NCBI RefSeq assembly: GCF_000687455.2
Contig: NZ_JGVW01000093.1
Coordinates: forward strand, 1 to 64,000
Direction of reading: 5' to 3'
Source of the DNA: Burkholderia sp. lig30
Lineage (GTDB): Bacteria > Pseudomonadota > Gammaproteobacteria > Burkholderiales > Burkholderiaceae
DNA length: 64,000 nt
Shown: piece after piece, positions 1 through 11,363 of the stretch
Layout of the letters: each line of letters opens with the position of its first letter
How positions within the stretch are numbered: position 1 is the first letter of the stretch
Position numbers and translations under genes: made by a program
The notes under the pieces: generated by a model
The model's input: only the letters and a program-made list of their open reading frames with translations
Database searches by the model: none
What the model was told of the DNA's origin: nothing

Positions 1-2
1 AG

Positions 3-2534
<2,532 letters not shown>

Positions 2535-2640
2535 TCCGCCGCTTCGCGCGGCTTCACGCACCCCCTTCCATCCTGCTCCGCCGCGCGCCCGGCCAACGGG
2601 CGTGCGGCCGACCGGCGCGCGCGTCGCACGACGCGCCGAG

Positions 2641-2665
2641 TCACGCCGGCCTGCTGCCGGCGTGA
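2641..2665. terminator. Perfect 10-bp hairpin between two convergent genes
   Basis: TCACGCCGGC, a five-base loop and the exact complement lie between the metH stop and the stop of the convergent small peptide gene. There is no T-run on either side, so this is a GC-rich stem placed like a bidirectional transcription end rather than a textbook intrinsic terminator. Confidence 0.5.
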
Positions 2666-2674
2666 ACGCTCACC

Positions 2675-2908
2675 TTACTTGAAGAACTTCGACAGCCACG
2701 ACGAGCCGTTGCCGGGGAGCTTCCCGCCGGCGCCCTTGATCACCACGCCGAAGCCGTTGCCGCCCTTGCCGCCGTTGCTGCTGTCGCCCGGCCTGCCGAA
2801 GTTGATCACGACGCCGCTGCCGCTTCCGGTGTTGCCGTTGAGGCCGCCGCCGATGATGAGCGCGCCGCCCGACACGGTTTGTCTTTCGATCATGTTCAGA
2901 TCACGCAT
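2675..2908 (-). CDS. Small Gly-rich peptide with double-glycine (bacteriocin-type) leader
   Basis: The 77-residue product begins MRDLNMIERQTVSGG. This matches the leader of class II bacteriocins and related peptides that are cut after Gly-Gly (residues 14-15) by a peptidase-containing ABC exporter. The predicted core of 62 residues is very rich in Gly, Asn and Ser, has two GVVI blocks, contains no Cys and ends in SWLSKFFK. The start at 2908 was chosen over a longer in-frame extension because AAGGAG lies about eight bases upstream and the leader motif begins exactly there. No exporter, immunity gene or modification enzyme is adjacent: the neighbours are metH (convergent) and a DUF1840 gene. 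The leader is seen directly; that the peptide is exported or antimicrobial is inference. Confidence 0.75.
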   Translation of the reverse strand: MRDLNMIERQTVSGGALIIGGGLNGNTGSGSGVVINFGRPGDSSNGGKGGNGFGVVIKGAGGKLPGNGSSWLSKFFK

Positions 2909-3315
2909 GTTTGATACTCCTTGTAGCCATTTGAAAAACGGACGCGGCACCTGGCCGGTCCGGGTACTTCGTGCCGGATGATCGTCCGGCCGAAGTTCGA
3001 CAGGCCGTCCGGGCGCGCCCGGCCGAGACCACGACACCTGATGCGGCTCGCGTGAGCGGCCGGCGCCAAAGGTGGGAAACGGCGGGGAGGCATCGCATGC
3101 GCGAGCACCGGAACGGCAAGCCGGACAACTTATCAACGGCGGGTGCTGGGCGATATCAGACAAGACCGAAAATTCCACCCGTCCGAACAAGACAAGACGG
3201 TGCGGGCATATTTCGGAGAATCGGAGAGGATGGCGGCCGGAACCCCGCCTTTCATCAGACAAAAAAGCCCGCTCAAAGGCGGGCTATCGCAGGCGGATTC
3301 GGCCGCGTATCGGGA
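2909..3315. other. Gene-free stretch with a minus-strand terminator
   Basis: About 400 bases separate the double-glycine peptide gene from the DUF1840 gene, both on the minus strand. It holds the DUF1840 terminator and presumably the promoter of the peptide gene. I could not pick a convincing -35/-10 pair. The open frames crossing it look like high-GC chance frames. Confidence 0.5.
3261..3285 (-). terminator. Intrinsic terminator of the DUF1840 gene
   Basis: On the minus strand AGCCCGC and GCGGGCT form a 7-bp stem with a six-base loop, followed directly by a run of six T. It lies about 30 bases after the stop of the DUF1840 gene, so that gene is terminated separately from the peptide gene downstream. 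Confidence 0.85.
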
Positions 3316-3639
3316 TCAGAAGCCCCAGTGGATGTCGGCGTTCTGCGCCTTCGCCTCACGCAGCATCAACAGGAACGGCGCAACACGCTGCGCGAGGCTC
3401 GCCGGCACTTCGTGGTGCGCGTGATCTTCCTCGTGCTCATGGAAGTGGCCGGCGTGCTCGGCACGCTCCTGCTTCGCCTGCGTGACGGCGCTTTCCAGGC
3501 GGGCGATCGCGCCCTCCAGTTCCTCCGACGTAATCACGCCGCGCTCGCCCAGCTGCTTGCCGACGAGGCCCAGCACATATACGGCGAAATCCTTCAGCAC
3601 GTCGAGATCCTGTGCCGCCTTGCTCTTGAACGTAATCAT
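3316..3639 (-). CDS. DUF1840 family protein, function unknown
   Basis: A 107-residue protein starting MITFKSKAAQDLDVL and ending NADIHWGF. Its full length matches the uncharacterised DUF1840 family of beta-proteobacteria. The middle holds a His/Glu-rich stretch (HAGHFHEHEEDHAHHE, about residues 65-80), which suggests metal binding, although no catalytic motif is recognisable. The start at 3639 was chosen because the conserved N-terminus begins there; a longer upstream frame reads into the argS promoter region and is not family-like. The gene is divergent from argS and has its own terminator. The family call is fairly secure; the role is unknown. Confidence 0.8.
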   Translation of the reverse strand: MITFKSKAAQDLDVLKDFAVYVLGLVGKQLGERGVITSEELEGAIARLESAVTQAKQERAEHAGHFHEHEEDHAHHEVPASLAQRVAPFLLMLREAKAQNADIHWGF

Positions 3640-3841
3640 GACAAATCCCTTTTCATCTTGTTGTGCTCGCCAGACGCCGTTGCGAGGACGCCGGCAGGCG
3701 GGCGTCCGGCCGCATGCGCGCGGGGCACCTGAGCGGCAGTTTAGCACCCTGTTAAAATTCTGCGATCCCTGAAACGCGCGCCCGAAAGCGCGCCGGCGCG
3801 CCGGCCTTCGCCGCGGGCCACCAACGAAGCCTTCTACCAGC

Positions 3842-5626
3842 ATGCTGCCAGCACACAAACTGACTCTCGAAACCCTGCTCGCCGATTGCGTCAAGCAGGT
3901 GGCACAAGCCCTGAAGGGCGATGCCGACGCGGCGTTCGTCGCACCCGCGATCACGCTGGAGCGTCCGAAGGTCGCCGCGCACGGCGACGTCGCGTGCAAC
4001 GTCGCGATGCAGCTCGCCAAGCCGCTCGGGTCGAATCCCCGTCAGCTCGCCGAAAAGATCGTCGCGGCGATTTCCGCGCATCCGGCCGCGCAGGGCCTCG
4101 TCGACGCCGCCGAGATCGCCGGCCCCGGCTTCATCAACCTGCGCCTGACGGCCGCCGCGAAGCAGGCGGTGATCGGCGCGGTGCTCGCACAGGGCAGCGC
4201 GTTCGGCGCGTCCACCCGCGAGCAAGGCAAGCGCGTGCTGGTCGAATTCGTGTCGGCGAACCCGACCGGCCCGCTGCACGTCGGCCACGGCCGCCAGGCG
4301 GCGCTCGGCGACGCGCTGTCGAACGTGCTCGGCAGCCAGGGCTACGCGGTGCACCGCGAGTTCTACTACAACGACGCCGGCGTGCAGATCGGCAATCTCG
4401 CGATCTCGACGCAGGCGCGCGCGCGCGGCCTGAAGCCGGGCGACGCGGGCTGGCCGGAAGCCGCGTACAACGGCGAATACATCGCCGACATCGCGCGCGA
4501 CTACCTGAACGGCGAGACGGTCGCCGCGAAGGACGGCGAGCCGGTCAAGGGCCGGGGCGACGTCGAGGATCTGGAGGCGATCCGCAAGTTCGCGGTCGCG
4601 TACCTGCGCCACGAGCAGGACATGGATCTGCAGGCGTTCGGCGTGAAGTTCGACCGCTACTACCTCGAATCGTCGCTGTACACGGAAGGCCGGGTCGAGA
4701 AGACGGTCGACGCGCTGGTCAAGGCCGGCATGACTTACGAGCAGGAAGGCGCGCTGTGGCTGCGCACGACCGACGAAGGCGACGACAAGGACCGCGTGAT
4801 GCGCAAGTCCGACGGCACCTACACGTACTTCGTGCCGGACGTCGCGTATCACGTGACCAAGTGGGAGCGCGGCTTCACGAAGGTCATCAACATCCAGGGC
4901 TCGGACCACCACGGCACGATCGCGCGGGTGCGCGCGGGCCTGCAGGGGCTGCACATCGGCATTCCGAAGGGCTACCCCGACTACGTGCTGCACAAGATGG
5001 TCACGGTGATGCGCGACGGCCAGGAAGTGAAGATCTCGAAGCGCGCGGGCAGCTACGTGACGGTGCGCGACCTGATCGAATGGTCGGGCGGCGCGGCGCC
5101 GGGCTCGGAAGTGTCGCCGGACCAGCTCGACGAAGCGATGATCACGCGCGGCCGCGACGCGGTGCGCTTCTTCCTGATCTCGCGTAAGGCGGACACCGAA
5201 TTCGTGTTCGACATCGACCTCGCGCTGAAACAGAACGACGAGAACCCGGTCTATTACGTGCAGTACGCGCATGCGCGGATCTGCTCGGTGCTCAACGAAT
5301 GGAAGTCGCGCCACGGCGGCGACGCCGCGCAACTGCCGGGCGCCGACCTGTCGCAGCTGTCGAGCAAGCAGGCCGAGTCGCTGATGCAGAAGCTCGCCGA
5401 GTATCCGGACATGCTCACGCACGCGGCGAACGAGCTGGCGCCGCACGCGGTTGCGTTCTACCTGCGCGACCTCGCTGGCGAGTTTCACTCGTTCTACAAT
5501 GCGGAGCGCGTGCTGGTCGACGACGAAGCGCCGCGCAATGCGCGCGTCGCGCTGCTTGCCGCAACCCGCCAGGTGCTCGAGAACGGCCTGGCGATGCTCG
5601 GCGTATCCGCGCCCGCCAAGATGTAA
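3842..5626 (+). CDS. argS: Arginyl-tRNA synthetase
   Basis: Class I aminoacyl-tRNA synthetase that charges tRNA-Arg in the cytoplasm. The 594-residue protein has the N-terminal additional domain, the HIGH-type signature as HVGH (residues 146-149), the KMSKS-type loop as KISKRAG (from Lys397) and the C-terminal DALR anticodon-binding domain ending at [10 protein letters not shown]. Length and order are normal for the beta-proteobacterial form. It is the first gene of a co-directional block with the SPOR protein and dsbA, spaced by about 100 and 66 bases. A TTAAAAT hexamer about 85 bases upstream could be its -10 element, but no good -35 accompanies it. Confidence 0.98.
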   Translation: MLPAHKLTLETLLADCVKQVAQALKGDADAAFVAPAITLERPKVAAHGDVACNVAMQLAKPLGSNPRQLAEKIVAAISAHPAAQGLVDAAEIAGPGFINLRLTAAAKQAVIGAVLAQGSAFGASTREQGKRVLVEFVSANPTGPLHVGHGRQAALGDALSNVLGSQGYAVHREFYYNDAGVQIGNLAISTQARARGLKPGDAGWPEAAYNGEYIADIARDYLNGETVAAKDGEPVKGRGDVEDLEAIRKFAVAYLRHEQDMDLQAFGVKFDRYYLESSLYTEGRVEKTVDALVKAGMTYEQEGALWLRTTDEGDDKDRVMRKSDGTYTYFVPDVAYHVTKWERGFTKVINIQGSDHHGTIARVRAGLQGLHIGIPKGYPDYVLHKMVTVMRDGQEVKISKRAGSYVTVRDLIEWSGGAAPGSEVSPDQLDEAMITRGRDAVRFFLISRKADTEFVFDIDLALKQNDENPVYYVQYAHARICSVLNEWKSRHGGDAAQLPGADLSQLSSKQAESLMQKLAEYPDMLTHAANELAPHAVAFYLRDLAGEFHSFYNAERVLVDDEAPRNARVALLAATRQVLENGLAMLGVSAPAKM

Positions 5627-5724
5627 GACACCGCCCGAGCCGGGCATCGACAGGCCGCGGCCGCGCCCGCCGTCGGATGCCCGCCGCGACCTTTTCACGA
5701 TTCTTTTTGCAGGTGACTCAAGCA

Positions 5725-6597
5725 ATGGCACAACCACGCCGCACTTCGAAACAGTCGAAACAAGCCGGGGGAACGTTTCTCGGAATCGTGCTGGGCCTGA
5801 TCGTCGGCCTGGCGATCGCGGTGGTGGTGGCGCTCTACATCACGCACTCGCCGTCGCCGTTCGTGGCGAAGGTCGCGCCGCCGCCGGCGGAGAACGCGGC
5901 AAGCCAGCCGCAGCAGTTCGACCCGAACCGCGCACTGCAGGGCAAGACGCCCGGCGTGGCGGTGCCGCAGGCCGCGCAGCCAGAGCCGCAGAACACCGCG
6001 CCGGGCCAGTCCGCGAGCCCGAGCCAGCCGGGCCTGCTGCCCGAGCCGCAGATCGTCGAGGTGCCCGGCTCGCCGGCGAACAACGGCGTGACGGCCCCGC
6101 CGGCCCCGGCCGACATCGCGCCGACGCCCGCCCCGAAGCCCGCGCCGAAGCCCGCGCCGCAGAAGAAGGCGCAGCCGCAGCCGAGTGACGACGGCGAGGA
6201 AGCGCCGCGCACGGCCGCGCCGAAGCCCGTGCAAAAACCGGCGCCGGCCCAGACCGCACAGAAGCCTGAGCAGCAGCCGGCCCAGGCCGCCGCGCCGAAG
6301 GCCACGTCGTCGGCCAGCGCCGCCAACAACGCGGCGAAGCCGCCGGCAGCCGACGCGAACAGCGGCTACTTCCTGCAGGTCGGCGCGTACAAGACGGAAA
6401 CCGACGCGGAGCAGCAGCGCGCACGCCTCGGCTTCCAGGGTTTCGAGTCGAAGGTGTCGAAGCGCGACGTCAGCGGCGTGACCTACTACCGCGTGCGCGT
6501 GGGTCCGTTCTCGAAATTCGAGGATATGAACTCGGCGCGCCAGCGTCTGTCCGACGCTGGTGTCGACACGGCGGTGATCCGCTTCACCAAGCAGTAA
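5725..6597 (+). CDS. SPOR-domain membrane-anchored protein
   Basis: A 290-residue protein with a short basic N-terminus (MAQPRRTSKQSKQ), one membrane segment at about residues 15-36, a long Pro/Ala/Gln-rich periplasmic linker with PKPAPKPAP repeats, and a C-terminal SPOR domain (about residues 210-290, GYFLQVGAYKTETDAEQQRARL onward). SPOR domains bind peptidoglycan strands stripped of stem peptides at the division septum, so a FtsN- or DedD-like septal role is likely. The ATG at 5725 precedes the basic N-terminus; a longer frame overlapping argS is rejected. It sits between argS and dsbA. The domain is clear; the precise role is inferred. Confidence 0.85.
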   Translation: MAQPRRTSKQSKQAGGTFLGIVLGLIVGLAIAVVVALYITHSPSPFVAKVAPPPAENAASQPQQFDPNRALQGKTPGVAVPQAAQPEPQNTAPGQSASPSQPGLLPEPQIVEVPGSPANNGVTAPPAPADIAPTPAPKPAPKPAPQKKAQPQPSDDGEEAPRTAAPKPVQKPAPAQTAQKPEQQPAQAAAPKATSSASAANNAAKPPAADANSGYFLQVGAYKTETDAEQQRARLGFQGFESKVSKRDVSGVTYYRVRVGPFSKFEDMNSARQRLSDAGVDTAVIRFTKQ

Positions 6598-6663
6598 GAC
6601 CGGCCGCGCTCGCGCAGATCCCGTTACCTATTGCTCCACAAGCAACTGACCGACGTTCACAAT

Positions 6664-7293
6664 ATGAAAAAACTGTTTAGCACGCTCCTTTTGTCCCTGA
6701 GCCTCGTCGCCGGTTTCGCGCAGGCCGCGCCGGCCTCCGGCAAGGATTTCGAAGTGATGAAGTCGCCGCAGCCGGTGTCCGCGCCGGCCGGCAAGGTCGA
6801 GGTGATCGAGTTCTTCTGGTACGGCTGCCCGCACTGCTACGAGTTCGAGCCGACGATCGAGGCCTGGGTGAAGAAGCAGGGCGACAAGATCGACTTCAAG
6901 CGGGTCCCGGTCGCGTTCCGCGACGACTTCGTGCCGCACTCGAAGCTGTTCTATGCGCTGGCCGCGCTCGGCGTGTCGGAGAAGGTCACGCCGGCCGTGT
7001 TCGACGCGATCCACAAGCAGAAGAACTATCTGCTGACGCCGCAGGCGCAGGCCGACTTCCTCGCGACCCAGGGTGTCGACAAGAAGAAGTTCATGGACGC
7101 GTACAACTCGTTCAGCGTGCAGGGCCAGGTCAAGCAGTCGGCCGAGCTCCTGAAGAAATACAACATCGACGGCGTGCCGACGATCGTCGTGCAGGGCAAG
7201 TACAAGACCGGCCCGGCCTACACGAACAGCCTCGAGGGCACCGCGCAGACGCTCGACTATCTCGTGAAGCAGGTCCAGGACAAGAAGCTCTGA
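6664..7293 (+). CDS. dsbA: Thiol:disulfide interchange protein DsbA
   Basis: Periplasmic oxidase that introduces disulfides into exported proteins and is reoxidised by DsbB. The 209-residue precursor has a cleavable signal peptide (MKKLFSTLLLSLSLVAGFAQA), the thioredoxin-fold active site CPHC (Cys55-Cys58) and the cis-proline loop GVPT (Pro172). The start at 6664 was taken because it begins the signal peptide; an upstream in-frame ATG at 6631 would put a hydrophilic extension before it. It follows the SPOR protein by 66 bases and is followed by an SDR gene after 19 bases, probably as one transcript. Confidence 0.95.
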   Translation: MKKLFSTLLLSLSLVAGFAQAAPASGKDFEVMKSPQPVSAPAGKVEVIEFFWYGCPHCYEFEPTIEAWVKKQGDKIDFKRVPVAFRDDFVPHSKLFYALAALGVSEKVTPAVFDAIHKQKNYLLTPQAQADFLATQGVDKKKFMDAYNSFSVQGQVKQSAELLKKYNIDGVPTIVVQGKYKTGPAYTNSLEGTAQTLDYLVKQVQDKKL

Positions 7294-7312
7294 GTCCCGT
7301 CCAGGCGCCGGC

Positions 7313-8086
7313 ATGACATCCCCGCTCAAGGTCTTCATCACCGGCGCGTCGAGCGGTCTCGGCCTCGCGCTGGCCGAGGAATACGCCCGCCAGGGCGCGA
7401 CGCTCGGCCTCGTCGCGCGGCGCGGCGATTCGCTCGCCGCGTTCGCGCGGCGCTTTCCCGCCCTGTCCATCTCGGTCTATTCCGTCGACGTGCGCGACGC
7501 CGCCGCGCTCGCGGGCGCGGCCGAGTCGTTCATCGCGGCGCACGGCTGTCCGGACGTCGTGATCGCGAACGCCGGCATCAGCCAGGGCGCGGTCACCGGC
7601 CACGGCGACCTCGCCACGTTCCGCAACGTGATGGACATCAATTACTTCGGGATGGTCGCGACGTTCGAGCCGTTCGTCGGCCCGATGACGGCCGCCCGGC
7701 ACGGCACGCTCGTCGGCATCGCGAGCGTCGCCGGCGTGCGCGGCCTGCCCGGCTCCGGCGCGTACAGCGCGTCGAAATCGGCGGCGACCAAGTACCTCGA
7801 ATCGCTGCGCGTCGAATTGCGCCCGCAGCACGTCAGCGTCGTGACGATCGCGCCCGGCTACATCCGCACGCCGATGACGGAGCACAATCCGTATCCGATG
7901 CCGTTCCTGATGGACGCCAGCCGCTTCGCGGCCCGCGCCGCCCGTGCGATCGCGCAGCGCCGCGCATTCCGCGTGATTCCGTGGCAGATGGGCATCGTCG
8001 CGAGGCTGCTGCACGTGATGCCGCGCTGGCTCTACGACCGCCTGTTCGAAAAGGCGCCGCGCAAGCCGCGGGCGCCGTCCAGGTAA
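7313..8086 (+). CDS. Short-chain dehydrogenase/reductase
   Basis: A 257-residue classical SDR. The Rossmann loop TGASSGLG is near residues 10-17, the NAG motif appears as VIANAG, and the catalytic set includes Tyr151 and Lys155 (YSASK) with an upstream Ser in GIASVAG. All are intact, so it should be an active NAD(P)-dependent oxidoreductase. The substrate cannot be told. It resembles short-chain reductases encoded beside dsbA in other Burkholderia. It follows dsbA by 19 bases. The C-terminus is basic (KAPRKPRAPSR). Confidence 0.85.
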   Translation: MTSPLKVFITGASSGLGLALAEEYARQGATLGLVARRGDSLAAFARRFPALSISVYSVDVRDAAALAGAAESFIAAHGCPDVVIANAGISQGAVTGHGDLATFRNVMDINYFGMVATFEPFVGPMTAARHGTLVGIASVAGVRGLPGSGAYSASKSAATKYLESLRVELRPQHVSVVTIAPGYIRTPMTEHNPYPMPFLMDASRFAARAARAIAQRRAFRVIPWQMGIVARLLHVMPRWLYDRLFEKAPRKPRAPSR

Positions 8087-8287
8087 GCGACGGGCAGCCC
8101 GCCCCGCCGCCCGAACGGCGGTTCTTCCGTTATCGCATCCGTCTCCGCGTTCCGCGCCCCCGTTCCGGCGCCTTTTTCCGCGCGGCCCGCGCTTTGACGG
8201 TATGCTATTCGTCAGGTTCGCCGCCCTCGGGCGGGGTTCTCGCATTCCGTCATCCAGCAAAAAAACACACACCACGTGGGAGATCTC

Positions 8288-9877
8288 ATGCGCCTCAAGC
8301 TGTTCGCCACGGCCGCGCTGCTCGCCGCCGCGCCGGCCATCGCAGCCGCCAAGCCGCTCACCGTCTGCACCGAGTCGAGCCCGGACGGCTTCGACGTCGT
8401 GCAATACAACTCGCTCGTCACCACCAACGCATCGGCCGACGTCATCTTCAACACGCTCGTCTCGTACGACGAAGCCGCGAAGAAGGTCGTGCCGGCGCTC
8501 GCAGACAAGTGGGAAGCCAGCGCCGACGGCCTGATCTACACGTTCCATCTGCGCCCGAACGTCGCGTTCCAGACCACCGACGCGTTCAAGCCGACCCGCG
8601 CGCTGAACGCCGACGACGTCGTGTTCACCTTCAACCGGATGCTCGACGACGGCAACCCGTGGCACAAGGTCGCCGGCGCGAGCGGCTTCCCGCACGCGCA
8701 GTCGATGGGGCTGACGAAGCTCGTGAAGGCGATCGTGAAGGTCGACGACAGCACGGTGAAATTCGTGCTGAACGAGCCGAACGCGACCTTCGTGCCGATC
8801 CTGACGATGGGCTTCGCGTCGATCTATTCGGCCGAGTATGCGGACCAGCTGCTGAAGGCCGGCAGGCAGGCGGACCTGAACGCGAAACCGGTCGGCACCG
8901 GCCCGTTCGTGCTGAAGAGCTACACGAAGGACGCGGTGATCCGCTACGACGCGAACCCGTCCTATTGGGGGCCGAAGCCGAAGGTCGAGCGGCTGATCTA
9001 CGCGATCACGCCCGATCCGTCGGTGCGCGCGCAGAAGGTGAAGGCGGGCGAATGCCAGATCGCACTGTCGCCGAAGCCGCAGGACGTGCTCGCGGCGAAG
9101 GGCGACGGCGCGTTGAAGGTCGTGCAGACGCCCGCGTTCATGACCGCGTTCGTCGCGCTCAACACGCAGAAGAAGCCGCTCGACAACGACAAGGTGCGTC
9201 AGGCGCTGAACCTCGCGTTCGACCGCGCGACCTACCTGCGCGTGGTGTTCGACAACACCGCGACGGCGGCGAACAACCCGTATCCGCCGAATACGTGGAG
9301 CTATGCGAAGAACGTCGCGCCGTACGCGTACGATCCGGCGAAGGCGAAGCAGCTGCTCGCGGCGGCGGGTTTCCCGAACGGCTTCTCGACGACGATCTGG
9401 GTGCGCCCGACGGGCAGCGTGCTGAACCCGAACCCGAAGGCGGGCGCGGAACTGCTGCAGGCGGATCTCGCGAAGATCGGCGTGAAGGCCGACGTGAAGG
9501 TGATCGAATGGGGCGAGCTGATCAAGCAGGCGAAGCTCGGCCAGCACGACATCCTGTTCATGGGCTGGGCGGGCGACAACGGCGACCCGGACAACTATCT
9601 GACCCCGCAATTCAGCTGCAATGCGGTGAAATCGGGCATCAACTTCGCGCGCTACTGCGACCCGAAGCTGGACAAGCTGATTGCCGACGGCAAGGAAACC
9701 GCCGACCTGCAGAAGCGCACGAAGCTGTACGAGGCGGCGCAGAAGATCATCCACGATCAGGCGCTGTGGATTCCGCTCGGTCATCCGACCGCGGCAGCGC
9801 TCACGCGCACGAACGTCAGCGGCTATCGCGTGAGCCCGTTCGGACGGCAGAACTTCGCGGCGGTGTCGGTGCAGTGA
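8288..9877 (+). CDS. Peptide-type ABC transporter substrate-binding protein (family 5)
   Basis: A 529-residue periplasmic binding protein with a signal peptide (MRLKLFATAALLAAAPAIAAA). The mature protein begins KPLTVCTESSPDGFD and carries the family-5 signature region with GTGPFVLKSY. Such proteins (DppA-like) deliver dipeptides, haem or nickel to an ABC importer. The start at 8288 has GGGAG close upstream. No permease or ATPase gene is adjacent on this strand: the next gene is convergent. It therefore appears as a solitary receptor, which is common for DppA paralogues in Burkholderia. The ligand is not predictable from sequence alone. Confidence 0.88.
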   Translation: MRLKLFATAALLAAAPAIAAAKPLTVCTESSPDGFDVVQYNSLVTTNASADVIFNTLVSYDEAAKKVVPALADKWEASADGLIYTFHLRPNVAFQTTDAFKPTRALNADDVVFTFNRMLDDGNPWHKVAGASGFPHAQSMGLTKLVKAIVKVDDSTVKFVLNEPNATFVPILTMGFASIYSAEYADQLLKAGRQADLNAKPVGTGPFVLKSYTKDAVIRYDANPSYWGPKPKVERLIYAITPDPSVRAQKVKAGECQIALSPKPQDVLAAKGDGALKVVQTPAFMTAFVALNTQKKPLDNDKVRQALNLAFDRATYLRVVFDNTATAANNPYPPNTWSYAKNVAPYAYDPAKAKQLLAAAGFPNGFSTTIWVRPTGSVLNPNPKAGAELLQADLAKIGVKADVKVIEWGELIKQAKLGQHDILFMGWAGDNGDPDNYLTPQFSCNAVKSGINFARYCDPKLDKLIADGKETADLQKRTKLYEAAQKIIHDQALWIPLGHPTAAALTRTNVSGYRVSPFGRQNFAAVSVQ

Positions 9878-9992
9878 CGCGGCGGCACGCCGGGCGCCCT
9901 GCCCGGCGCCGCCTGCGCGGCACGCGCGCCACCGGATTGCCGCGCGCGTTGCCGGTCGCGCGCCGCTGCGCGCGGCGCGCCCGCCGCCCCGC

Positions 9993-11069
9993 TCAAGCCG
10001 GCGAGAAGCGGATCACGCCGTCCGCCGCCTCGGCGCGCTTCAATTCCCCCGCCAGCCACAGCAGGTTCAGGTGCGCGATCGCCTCGCCGAGCGCGAACGT
10101 CATCTGGTGAATGTCCAGTTCGCGGCGCCGGAACATGATCGGCACCACGTCGGCCGCGCTCATCGGCCGCTCCGCGCAGGCGGCGCGCACCTCGTCAAGC
10201 CGCGCGTCGTGATGCGCGCGCAGCTGCGCGACGCGGGTGCGCAGCCCGCGAAACGGCTTGCCGTGCGACGGCAACACCAGCGTGTCGTCCGCCATCGTCT
10301 CGTAGCGGCCGAGCGACTCCAGATACAGCGCGAGCGGATTCGCTTCCGGCTCCAGATCGAACACCGACACGTTCGTCGAGATGCGCGGCAGCACCATGTC
10401 GCCGGAGATCAGCACGCCGTCCGCGTCGCAGTGGAGCGCGCAATGCTCGGGCGAATGGCCATAGCCCGTCACGACCCGCCAGATGCGCGCGCCGATCGTC
10501 AGCGTGTCGCCCTCGCGCAGGCGGCGGTAGCGCGGCGGCACCGCGGGCACCAGATCCGAGTAGTAGCTGCGGCGATTGCGCAGCGTGTCGAGCGCGGCGG
10601 GATCGGTGAGGCCGTGCCGCGCGAAATGCGCGGCGGCGCCGGGGCCGCCGGCGTTCGAGCCGTTGCCGGCGGCCATCAGGCAGCCGAACATGTATTCGCC
10701 GAGCGTCATCCAGAGCCGCACCTTCCAGCGCGCATGGTCGCCGCCTTCGCAGATCCAGTTCGCGAGCCCGAAGTGATCCGGGTGGCAGTGCGTGACGATC
10801 ACGCGCAGCACCGGCAGACCGTCGAGATGCGTGTCGAAGATCTGCTCCCAGTGGGTGCGGATCACGTCCGTCGCGATCCCGCAATCGACGACCGTCCAGC
10901 CCGCCTGCCCGTCGATCTCGTCGCGCAGCAACCAGAGATTGATGTGATCGAGCGAGAACGGCAGCGGCATGCGCAGCCACCGCACGCCGGGCGCGACCTC
11001 GAACGTGTCGCCCGCGGCGGGCAGCGTGTCGGCGAAGGGATAGTCGAGCTGGTGTTCGAGTGCGTTCAT
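9993..11069 (-). CDS. Metallo-beta-lactamase-fold hydrolase
   Basis: A 358-residue MBL-fold protein. The metal-binding signature THCHPDH is seen at residues 93-99 (His94, His96, Asp98, His99), with a further His in SPEHCALH and an Asp in LISGDMVL, the usual dinuclear-zinc pattern. The C-terminal part (about 270-350) is helical and resembles the extra domain of MBL proteins of the thioesterase/lactonase type. It is divergent from aceK across 294 bases that hold a 20-bp near-palindrome. Substrate unknown. Confidence 0.82.
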   Translation of the reverse strand: MNALEHQLDYPFADTLPAAGDTFEVAPGVRWLRMPLPFSLDHINLWLLRDEIDGQAGWTVVDCGIATDVIRTHWEQIFDTHLDGLPVLRVIVTHCHPDHFGLANWICEGGDHARWKVRLWMTLGEYMFGCLMAAGNGSNAGGPGAAAHFARHGLTDPAALDTLRNRRSYYSDLVPAVPPRYRRLREGDTLTIGARIWRVVTGYGHSPEHCALHCDADGVLISGDMVLPRISTNVSVFDLEPEANPLALYLESLGRYETMADDTLVLPSHGKPFRGLRTRVAQLRAHHDARLDEVRAACAERPMSAADVVPIMFRRRELDIHQMTFALGEAIAHLNLLWLAGELKRAEAADGVIRFSPA

Positions 11070-11217
11070 CGGCGGGGTGTCTCGTCGTTATGGTGTGGTG
11101 TGCGGCCGGCCCACGCGGCCGCCAGCGTGCCGACGATTCTATCGCGCACGCGCGGCGCGCGTGATCCGGCCCGCCGGCGCCGCAAAAAAAGTTCATGTCA
11201 CAATCGTTTGCGTACGC

Positions 11218-11237
11218 GCATCTTTACGTGAAGATGC
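11218..11237. promoter_or_regulatory. 20-bp near-palindrome in the MBL-aceK divergent region
   Basis: GCATCTTTACGTGAAGATGC reads the same on both strands apart from one mismatched symmetric pair. It lies about 130 bases before aceK and 150 bases before the divergent MBL gene, which suits a dimeric repressor or activator. The binding protein is unknown. Confidence 0.4.
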
Positions 11238-11363
11238 ACCGAACATCATCGAACGCCGTCCAACGTGGCGCCTCGCGCCCCGTGCAGGCACCGCCGCGAA
11301 CGCCGCTGGCGGCGTCCCGGCGCTAAAATGTCGAGTGCCTCCCGCTCCTGAGCCTGCACGCCA

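Noticed and set aside
5299-5724. Longer form of the SPOR protein overlapping argS
   Set aside because: The extension reads argS out of frame and is Arg-rich; the basic cytoplasmic tail and membrane helix begin at 5725.
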